This document shows, piece after piece, positions 58,017-64,000 of a stretch of 64,000 nt of DNA; the stretch's first letter is position 1; every line of letters begins with the position of its first letter. Source of the stretch: Cumulibacter soli (GTDB lineage: Bacteria; Actinomycetota; Actinomycetes; Mycobacteriales; Antricoccaceae); assembly GCF_004382795.1 (NCBI RefSeq), contig NZ_SMSG01000006.1, positions 325,154-389,153 on the forward strand, given 5' to 3'. Under the pieces are notes generated by a model, which was not told the origin of the DNA, did no database searches, and saw nothing but the letters and a program-made list of their open reading frames with translations. A program made the translations under genes and the position numbers.

Positions 58017-58060
58017 GTGACGCAGAACGCTGAATCGACCCGAACCGGCTGCTGCGTCAC
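58017..58060. promoter_or_regulatory. Inverted repeat upstream of arcD
   Basis: GTGACGCAG (58017-58025) and CTGCGTCAC (58052-58060) are perfect nine-base complements separated by 26 bases and end 11 bases before the arcD ATG. This may be a regulator-binding site or a leader hairpin holding the ribosome site (GAGGGG, 58062-58067). TATTGT at 58014-58019 could serve as a -10. Confidence 0.5.
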
Positions 58061-58071
58061 TGAGGGGCACG

Positions 58072-59535
58072 ATGTCCGCGACCACAGGCGACGCATTAGC
58101 CGCTGACGAAAACAAGAAACCGGTCGTCAAACTTTCGATGCTGGCGATGACCGGCATGGTCGTTGGTTCCATGGTCGGCGCCGGGGTCTTCTCCTTGCCC
58201 GGCCGGTTCGCCCGCGAGACGGGCGTCGCGGGCGCACTCATTGCCTGGCTCATCGCTGGCGCCGGGATGCTGATGCTGGCTTTCGTGTTCCAGCTGTTGG
58301 CCGTACGCAAACCGAAGCTGGACGCTGGCGTGTACGCCTACGCGAAGGCTGGTTTCGGGGACTATCTCGGATTCTTTTCCGGCGTCGGCTACTGGGCCAG
58401 CGCATGCGCAGGCAACACCTTCTATTGGGTGTTCATCATGTCCACGTTGACTGGCCTCGGCGTGGGTGGGCTCGATGACGGCGACACCGTGCTCGCGGTC
58501 CTCATCTCATCTGCCGGGCTGTGGGCGTTCTACGCGCTGATTCGACGCGGCGTGCAGGGCGCGGCGTTCATCAACACCATCGTCACCATCGCAAAACTCA
58601 TCCCGATCGTGTTCTTCGTAATCCTGTGCGCGACCGTGTTCGACCCTGCCGCGTTCGCGGAAAACTGGGGCGGCGCGGACTACGCGGGATCCCTCTTCGA
58701 ACAGATCCGCGGCACGATGCTTGTCACCGTGTTCGTGTTCCTCGGCGTCGAAGGCGCCAGCGTGTACTCCCGGCATGCGAAGAATCGCGCGGACGTCGGC
58801 CGCGCAACGATCCTCGGATTTTTGTCCGTCTTCGCGGTGTTTGCCTCGGTCACCATCGTGTCGTACGGCGTCATGCCGATGGCCGAGATCGCTCAGCTTC
58901 AGCAGCCCTCGATGGCGGGCGTGCTCGAACACGCGGTCGGTACCCGGGGCCGCTGGTTCGTCAGCATCGGTCTGATCGTCTCGGTGTTGGGGGCATACCT
59001 GGCCTGGTCACTGATGTCCGCAGAGGTGCTGAGCGTCGCTGCCGAAGAGAACGACATGCCGAGGTTCCTAGGCAAACTCAACCGACACGGTGTGCCGAGC
59101 AACGCGGTGCTGCTGTCCTCGTCCTTCGTGCAGGTCCTACTGCTGGTGATGCTTCTGGCCGAGGATGCGCTCGACCTCGCCCTCGATCTGACCAGTTCCC
59201 TGACCCTCATTCCGTTCCTCCTCGCGGCCCTGTACGCAGTGAAACTGGTGGTGACCCGGGACGGTTATGACCTCGAGCCCGCGGGTATCAAGCGGGACCG
59301 GATAGTCGCGTTCCTCGCCGTCATTTATTCGGTCTTCCTCATCTTCGCCGCAGGGGTGGAGTTCCTGCTGCTGTCGTTCGTCATCTACGCCCCAGCAACC
59401 GTGTTGTTCGTGATGGCCAGGCGCGAGCAACAGCGACGAGTGTTCGCGCGGCACGAGGCCGCTATCTTCGCCGTCGCGATCGTGGTGGCAGTAATCGCAG
59501 TGATCGCGTTAGCGAGCGGCTGGATCGCAATCTAG
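58072..59535 (+). CDS. arcD: Arginine:ornithine antiporter (APC family)
   Basis: 487 residues, about 12-13 spans. N-terminal [20 protein letters not shown] followed by [17 protein letters not shown] is the substrate-binding region of basic amino acid antiporters; [60 protein letters not shown] and [20 protein letters not shown] are typical of ArcD/LysP-like members. It exchanges arginine for ornithine. Followed after 44 bases by arginine deiminase, which confirms the substrate. Carbamate kinase and ornithine carbamoyltransferase are not in this window. Confidence 0.92.
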   Translation: MSATTGDALAADENKKPVVKLSMLAMTGMVVGSMVGAGVFSLPGRFARETGVAGALIAWLIAGAGMLMLAFVFQLLAVRKPKLDAGVYAYAKAGFGDYLGFFSGVGYWASACAGNTFYWVFIMSTLTGLGVGGLDDGDTVLAVLISSAGLWAFYALIRRGVQGAAFINTIVTIAKLIPIVFFVILCATVFDPAAFAENWGGADYAGSLFEQIRGTMLVTVFVFLGVEGASVYSRHAKNRADVGRATILGFLSVFAVFASVTIVSYGVMPMAEIAQLQQPSMAGVLEHAVGTRGRWFVSIGLIVSVLGAYLAWSLMSAEVLSVAAEENDMPRFLGKLNRHGVPSNAVLLSSSFVQVLLLVMLLAEDALDLALDLTSSLTLIPFLLAALYAVKLVVTRDGYDLEPAGIKRDRIVAFLAVIYSVFLIFAAGVEFLLLSFVIYAPATVLFVMARREQQRRVFARHEAAIFAVAIVVAVIAVIALASGWIAI

Positions 59536-59579
59536 CCAGGTATCGCAACTTCATCCGTGGATTCAGAAAGGTAGTGATC

Positions 59580-60827
59580 ATGACCGCATCCGTGGCTCAC
59601 GGCGTCCACTCCGAGGTCGGCCAACTGCGCAAAGTGCTGGTCTGCGAACCGCGACTCGCGCACCAACGACTCACGCCTTCGAACTGCGACGACCTGCTGT
59701 TCGATGACGTGATGTGGGTCGAGAACGGTCGTCGAGACCACGCCGACTTCGTGGCGAACCTGCGCTCGCACGGCGTGGAGGTGCTCGAATTGCACGATCT
59801 GCTCGCCGAGACCATGGCTATCCCCGGCGCCAAGCCGTGGCTGCTCGAACGCAAGGTCGTCGAAAACGAGGTCGGGCCGGGATTGGTGGATGCGACGCGC
59901 GAATTTCTCTCGTCGTTACCGCAAGACCGGCTCGCTGAACTGCTGATCGGCGGTATGGCTACCACCGACCTACCTGCTGAATTCCAGACGGACGCCGTAC
60001 TCCTGGCCCGCGATTCGCAGGGAGTGAACGAGTACCTGATGCCGCCGCTGCCGAACACGCTGTACACCCGCGACACCACGTGCTGGATATACGGCGGCGT
60101 GACTCTCAATCCGCTGCATTGGTCTGCCCGCCGCGACGAGACCCTACTGATGAAGGCGATCTATCAGTTCCACCCACAGTTCGCGGATGCGACCGTGTGG
60201 TGGGGAGATCCCGAGCGCGCATGGGGTCAAGCGACGGTCGAGGGCGGCGACGTCATGCCGGTGGGCAACGGTGTCGTACTTATCGGCATGAGTGAGCGCA
60301 CGTCGCGGCAGGGCATTACCCAACTGGCGGCCGCGCTCTTCGCTGCGGGTGCCGCGAGCGAGATCGTTCTCGCGGGAATGCCGCGGTTGCGGTCTGCGAT
60401 GCACCTGGACACCGTATTCACGTTCGTTGATCGCGATGTCGTCACGCTGTACCCGCGGATCGTCGACGCCATCCGGTCGTTCTCCCTGGTTCCCTCTGAT
60501 AAGGATCCTGGCTTCGACGTCATCGACCATGGCTCGAAACCGTTCGTATCTGTCGTTGCCCGGGCCCTCGGCCTGGATGGCCTGCGGGTCGTCGAAACTG
60601 CCGGCGACCATTACGAATCGGAACGGCAGCAATGGGACTCTGGCAATAACGCGGTCGCACTCCGCCCGGGCGTGGTCTACACCTATGACCGGAATACGGC
60701 GACGAACGAACAGTTACAGAAGGCCGGGATCGAGGTCATTCCGATCGTCGGTGCCGAATTGGGTCGTGGCCGCGGCGGCGGGCATTGCATGACCTGTCCG
60801 ATCGCGCGGGACGCCGTCGAATTCTGA
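59580..60827 (+). CDS. arcA: Arginine deiminase
   Basis: 415 residues from ATG 59580 with AGAAAGG eight bases before. It converts arginine to citrulline and ammonia. [20 protein letters not shown] at the N-terminus, [20 protein letters not shown] near 155, [20 protein letters not shown] near 220 (EGGD substrate motif), [19 protein letters not shown] near 275, and the catalytic Cys in [19 protein letters not shown] at the C-terminus. All catalytic residues are present. With ArcD it allows arginine use for ammonia release and acid resistance even if ATP is not made. Confidence 0.95.
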   Translation: MTASVAHGVHSEVGQLRKVLVCEPRLAHQRLTPSNCDDLLFDDVMWVENGRRDHADFVANLRSHGVEVLELHDLLAETMAIPGAKPWLLERKVVENEVGPGLVDATREFLSSLPQDRLAELLIGGMATTDLPAEFQTDAVLLARDSQGVNEYLMPPLPNTLYTRDTTCWIYGGVTLNPLHWSARRDETLLMKAIYQFHPQFADATVWWGDPERAWGQATVEGGDVMPVGNGVVLIGMSERTSRQGITQLAAALFAAGAASEIVLAGMPRLRSAMHLDTVFTFVDRDVVTLYPRIVDAIRSFSLVPSDKDPGFDVIDHGSKPFVSVVARALGLDGLRVVETAGDHYESERQQWDSGNNAVALRPGVVYTYDRNTATNEQLQKAGIEVIPIVGAELGRGRGGGHCMTCPIARDAVEF

Positions 60828-60875
60828 TCTCCGGTCCGTATTGGCAGGCGGCGTACACGTTTTAGGATCGTGGCC

Positions 60876-62177
60876 ATGACCTCGACGTGCACACCATCAA
60901 GCACTGCCTTCTTCACCGACCAGTACGAGGTCACGATGCTCGCGGCAGGGCTGCGCGACGGCACCGCGCACCGGCCGTGTGTGTTCGAGGCGTTTGCCCG
61001 ACGCTTGCCAGAGGGACGCCGGTACGGCGTTGTGGGCGGCACCGGTCGCCTCATCGACGCGATCGAACGATTCCGTTTCGATGACGAGCAGCTGCGGTTC
61101 CTGCGCGAGAACGCGGTCGTTGACGAACAGACCGTGGATTGGTTGGCGAATTACCGATTCTCTGGGGACGTCATCGGCTATCGCGAGGGCGAAATCTACT
61201 TCCCTGAGTCGCCTGTGCTCACCGTGCGCGCGTCGTTCGCCGAGGGCGTGATCCTAGAAACGTTGATCCTGTCGATCCTCAATCATGATTCCGCGATCGC
61301 GAGTGCGGGCGCGCGGATGGTGAGCGTGGCGGCCGGCCGCCCATGCATCGAGATGGGCTCGCGGCGTACGCACGAAGACGCCGCTACCGCTGCCGCGCGT
61401 GCGGCGTACCTGGTTGGATTCGCCTCGACGTCCAACTTGGCCGCTGGTCTGCGGTACGGCGTACCGACTGCCGGAACGGCCGCACATTCGTGGACGTTGC
61501 TGCACGACAACGAACTCGACGCATTCACTGCGCAGGTACGCACCCTCGGCGCAGATACCTCACTGCTGGTCGACACATACGACGTAATGGAAGGCATCCG
61601 CAACGCGGTACGCGCTGCCGGGACCGAACTCGGCGCGATCCGGCTGGATTCTGGCGACCTTGGCGGCCTTGCCCGTGAGGCACGGGATCTGCTGGACTCG
61701 CTCGGTGCGACCGAGACCCGCATCATCGTCACCAGCGACCTCGACGAATATGCGATCGCAGGGCTACGGGCTGCACCCGTGGATGGGTACGGGGTTGGCA
61801 CACAGTTGGTGACCGGCTCGGGCGCGCCCACCGCCGGCATGGTCTACAAGTTGGTCGAGCAGAACGGTACGGCGGTCGCGAAGAAGTCGAGTGGAAAGGG
61901 CTCGGTGGGTGGTGCAAAGCGCGCGGTCCGCCGGTACGACGGCGACGGGAAGATGACCGCCGAAGAGGTGGTCATCAGCGGGGTTCCCACGATCGGGTCG
62001 CGCGATCGAGATCTGCAGGTGCCGTTCATTCTCGACGGCACCCTCCAGCCTCGGCATAGCCTGATCGAGAGCCGCGATTACCACCGTGAAGCGATGAGCA
62101 CCCTGCCCCGCGAGGCGCACAAACTGTTGCGCGGCCAACCGGTGCTCGATGTAGATGTCCACCGAGCGGAGTCTTGA
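60876..62177 (+). CDS. pncB: Nicotinate phosphoribosyltransferase
   Basis: 433 residues from ATG 60876. It makes nicotinate mononucleotide from nicotinate, PRPP and ATP. FFTDQYEVTMLAAGLRDGTA at the N-terminus, FPESPVLTVRASFAEGVILE, GSRRTHEDAATAAARAAYLV near 155 with the phosphohistidine region, GTAAHSWTLLHDNELDAF near 200, AIRLDSGDLGGLAREARDLL near 250, and GVGTQLVTGSGAPTAGMVYK near 308. Length and motifs are those of mycobacterial PncB1. It overlaps nothing but is followed by pncA one base later, forming an NAD salvage operon. Confidence 0.95.
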   Translation: MTSTCTPSSTAFFTDQYEVTMLAAGLRDGTAHRPCVFEAFARRLPEGRRYGVVGGTGRLIDAIERFRFDDEQLRFLRENAVVDEQTVDWLANYRFSGDVIGYREGEIYFPESPVLTVRASFAEGVILETLILSILNHDSAIASAGARMVSVAAGRPCIEMGSRRTHEDAATAAARAAYLVGFASTSNLAAGLRYGVPTAGTAAHSWTLLHDNELDAFTAQVRTLGADTSLLVDTYDVMEGIRNAVRAAGTELGAIRLDSGDLGGLAREARDLLDSLGATETRIIVTSDLDEYAIAGLRAAPVDGYGVGTQLVTGSGAPTAGMVYKLVEQNGTAVAKKSSGKGSVGGAKRAVRRYDGDGKMTAEEVVISGVPTIGSRDRDLQVPFILDGTLQPRHSLIESRDYHREAMSTLPREAHKLLRGQPVLDVDVHRAES

Positions 62178-62178
62178 T

Positions 62179-62748
62179 ATGAACACGCAGAATACGACCG
62201 GCCTGATCATCGTCGATGTGCAGAACGACTTCTGCGAAGGCGGTGCGTTGGCAGTAACCGGCGGCACCCAGGTAGCGCGGGATGTGAACGGCCTCGTCGC
62301 GAATGCTGGCTATGCCCACGTCGTCGCAACCCGCGATGCGCACATCGACCCGGGCTCCCACTTCAGCGACAGTCCGGATTTCGTCGACACCTGGCCGCGG
62401 CACTGCGTCGTCGGTACCCACGGCGCGTCGTTCCACCCCGATCTGGTGACCGACCCGATCGAAGCGACCTTTGACAAAGGCGCGTACGAGGCGGCGTACT
62501 CCGGGTTCGAGGGCGCCGACGAGAGCGGCGCCTCGTTGGCGCAGTGGCTGCGTACGGCCGGATGCGACGCCGTGGACATCGTGGGAATCGCCACCGATCA
62601 CTGTGTGCGCGCCACCGCACTCGACGCGGCCGCGGCGGGTTTTCGCACTCAAGTGTTGGTCGACTACACGGCGGGCGTAGCACCAGATTCCACCCGCAGC
62701 GCGCTGGCCGAGATGGCAGCGGCGGGGATCGACGTCGTCGGCGGCTGA
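62179..62748 (+). CDS. pncA: Nicotinamidase/pyrazinamidase
   Basis: 189 residues from ATG 62179 (GAGCGGAG upstream). Hydrolyses nicotinamide to nicotinate, the substrate of the preceding enzyme. The catalytic triad is complete: Asp in IIVDVQNDFCEGGALAVTGG, Lys in EATFDKGAYEAAYSGFEG, Cys in VDIVGIATDHCVRATALDAA; metal ligands are in VVATRDAHIDPGSHF. An intact enzyme of this type would also activate pyrazinamide. Its stop is directly adjacent to the convergent serB stop. Confidence 0.95.
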   Translation: MNTQNTTGLIIVDVQNDFCEGGALAVTGGTQVARDVNGLVANAGYAHVVATRDAHIDPGSHFSDSPDFVDTWPRHCVVGTHGASFHPDLVTDPIEATFDKGAYEAAYSGFEGADESGASLAQWLRTAGCDAVDIVGIATDHCVRATALDAAAAGFRTQVLVDYTAGVAPDSTRSALAEMAAAGIDVVGG

Positions 62749-63642
62749 CTACTCGCTGAGGAACTCGTCGCGCTGGATGCCCAGTAGCAGCAGCGCGTCC
62801 GATAGTCGCGGCGTGTTCAGGGTTGCCGGCGCCTCGAGTTGCACGATCGGTTTGGCGTTGAAGGCGATGCCTATTCCGGCGGCAGCGATCATGTCCAGAT
62901 CGTTCGCGCCGTCGCCGATAGCGACGGTCTCGGGTACGACGATCCCATTGCGCTCGGCGAGTACGCGCAGGTTCCGCGCCTTCTCGGCACGGTCGACGAT
63001 ACGTCCGGTGACGCGACCCGTCAGGTGTCCGTCACGCACCTCAAGCGTGTTCGCAGCCGCGAAATCGAGCCCGATATCGTCGGCCAGCGGGTCGAGGATC
63101 TGGGTGAATCCGCCGGAGACGGCACCGATGAGGGCGCCTCGATCCTGCAACGTGGCGATGAGGGTGCGCGCGCCATCGGACAGCCTGAGTGATGCTCTGA
63201 CTTCGTCGAGTACGGCGGTGGGCAAACCGGCGAGCGTCGCTACGCGCTCGTGCAAACTTTCTCGGAAGTCCAACTCGCCACGCATGGCGCGTTCGGTGAC
63301 GGCGGCGACCTGCTCCCCCTTGCCCACGTGCGCGGCCAACGAGTCGATCACCTCACCGGCAACGAGGGTCGAATCGACGTCCATCAACAGCAGCCGACGC
63401 GCTGGCCGCTGACCATCAGTCGTTGCCTCGACACAGACATCGACGCCATCGAGGACAGTGCGTAATTCCCGTCGAGCGTCGGCGGCGTCCATGCCCTCGA
63501 TGCGCATCTCGAGGGCGGCTGGTGAATCGCTCAAGGTTCGGAGCGCGGCAATCTCGCCACCCGCGAGGTCGATGGCGCGCTCGGCGGCGATGAGGGCAGG
63601 CTGCTCCAGCGACTCGGCGAGCAGGACGGCGTAACAGGTCAT
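62749..63642 (-). CDS. serB: Phosphoserine phosphatase with N-terminal ACT-like region
   Basis: 297 residues. The last step of serine synthesis. Residues 1-75 resemble an ACT-type regulatory region (MTCYAVLLAESLEQPALIAA, SPAALEMRIEGMDAADARRE); the HAD phosphatase follows with the nucleophile in RRLLLMDVDSTLVAGEVIDS near 85, IGAVSGGFTQILDPLADDIG near 175 and VAIGDGANDLDMIAAAGIGI near 245. Mycobacterial SerB2 has two ACT domains and about 410 residues; this one is shorter. Adjacent to ctaD, as in mycobacteria. Confidence 0.93.
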   Translation of the reverse strand: MTCYAVLLAESLEQPALIAAERAIDLAGGEIAALRTLSDSPAALEMRIEGMDAADARRELRTVLDGVDVCVEATTDGQRPARRLLLMDVDSTLVAGEVIDSLAAHVGKGEQVAAVTERAMRGELDFRESLHERVATLAGLPTAVLDEVRASLRLSDGARTLIATLQDRGALIGAVSGGFTQILDPLADDIGLDFAAANTLEVRDGHLTGRVTGRIVDRAEKARNLRVLAERNGIVVPETVAIGDGANDLDMIAAAGIGIAFNAKPIVQLEAPATLNTPRLSDALLLLGIQRDEFLSE

Positions 63643-63670
63643 GTCGGCTCCTACACAGGGCAGTGAAACG

Positions 63671-63700
63671 CTTATGGCCGCCCCGAAGGACGGCCATAAG
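63671..63700. terminator. Terminator between ctaD and serB
   Basis: Perfect ten-base arms CTTATGGCCG / CGGCCATAAG with loop CCCCGAAGGA, located 13 bases after the ctaD stop. The following CGTTTCAC has only a short T-run. It separates the oxidase gene from serB. Confidence 0.8.
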
Positions 63701-63712
63701 TCGAACTATCGA

Positions 63713-64000
63713 TTACCCGTGTTTCGGGTTCTGCGGATCGTGGTCATCGCCCGGGTGCGACGCGGCGGCGGTTGAAACTTCGCCGTTCGCCTTGCGTGCG
63801 GCGATACGTGCCTCCGCGTGCGCGCGGTGTTTCTTGGAGCCGCCGTGTGCTTCGAGTTCCATTCGTTCGAGCATGTGCGGGTAGTGCAACTCAAACGCCG
63901 GACGCTCTGAACGGATCCGCGGTAGCGACAGGAAGTTGTGCCGCGGCGGCGGGGACGTCGTTGCCCATTCCAGCGAGTTGCCGAAACCCCACGGGTCATC
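63713..64000 (-). CDS. ctaD: Cytochrome c oxidase subunit I, C-terminal end (partial)
   Basis: The minus-strand frame from the window edge to TAA at 63713-63715 gives 95 residues: [40 protein letters not shown] and then a polar tail ending NPKHG. The WGxxxLEWxTxSPPPxHNF segment is the end of the last conserved helix region of heme-copper oxidase subunit I. The catalytic core lies outside the window. The tail is rich in His, Ala and Lys, as in actinobacterial CtaD. The neighbouring serB gene agrees with the mycobacterial order. Confidence 0.92.
   Translation of the reverse strand, partial: DDPWGFGNSLEWATTSPPPRHNFLSLPRIRSERPAFELHYPHMLERMELEAHGGSKKHRAHAEARIAARKANGEVSTAAASHPGDDHDPQNPKHG

Overview
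The window is high-GC DNA from an actinobacterium, probably a mycobacteria-like or Geodermatophilales-like lineage; I cannot name a genus. The evidence is gene order and gene types: DUF3349 / small membrane protein / pitA (the order of Rv0543c-Rv0545c in M. tuberculosis), serB next to ctaD, the cluster clpS-DUF2017-rhomboid-murI-rph-rdgB next to pncB, an AccD3-type carboxyltransferase, a Tat-exported DyP peroxidase, and several genes whose start codon abuts the operator or promoter, as expected for leaderless mRNAs.

Positions 1-20717 are the right-hand part of a siphovirus-type prophage; its left end (integrase, repressor, replication) lies outside the window. Late genes run left to right: MuF/VG15-like minor capsid protein (cut by the window edge), terminase small and large subunits, portal, scaffold, decoration protein, major capsid, head-tail connectors, tail terminator, tail tube, a tail-assembly chaperone pair with a -1 frameshift, tape measure, minor tail proteins, amidase endolysin, two small membrane proteins of holin type, a membrane-anchored helix protein, and a membrane-anchored collagen-like protein. 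A strong terminator (19172-19212) ends this operon. On the opposite strand near the attachment site sits a lysogenic-type module: a DUF4352-like lipoprotein with its own promoter and operator, a small membrane protein, and a frame-shifted zinc-ribbon ORF. The junction is the 3' end of a tRNA gene (20690-20717, features of tRNA-His), followed by the host tRNA terminator.

From 20.7 kb to the end is host chromosome. 20.9-25.8 kb holds an ECF42-type sigma factor with its YCII/DGPF partner and a matching promoter, a HelD-type RNA polymerase recycling ATPase, and a TetR regulator. 25.9-31 kb has a DUF1992 protein, a four-gene OpuC-type compatible-solute importer and a cysteine desulfurase. 31-33.4 kb is the DUF3349-membrane protein-PitA phosphate module. 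33.5-38.3 kb contains a MarR-controlled hydrolase, a flavin monooxygenase, a TetR-controlled FAD hydroxylase and a macro-domain protein, with clear operators. 38.3-42 kb has a HipA-like kinase with DUF3037, a Met/Asp-rich DM13 lipoprotein and a divergent two-component system.

42.0-43.7 kb is a degraded mini-element between two 136-bp repeats that contain the 3' part of tRNA-Lys; it carries a toxin-antitoxin-like pair and a transposase fragment. 43.8-50.7 kb holds accD3, a CsoR regulator, DyP peroxidase, Bcp peroxiredoxin, gamma-glutamyltransferase, an unusual short tRNA-Leu(UAG) and a membrane protein. 51-57.9 kb is a leftward housekeeping cluster (MFS, rdgB, rph, MFS, murI, rhomboid, DUF2017, clpS) with tight start/stop overlaps. 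58-62.7 kb runs rightward: arcD-arcA (arginine/ornithine exchange and arginine deiminase) and pncB-pncA (NAD salvage). serB and the 3' end of ctaD close the window on the minus strand.
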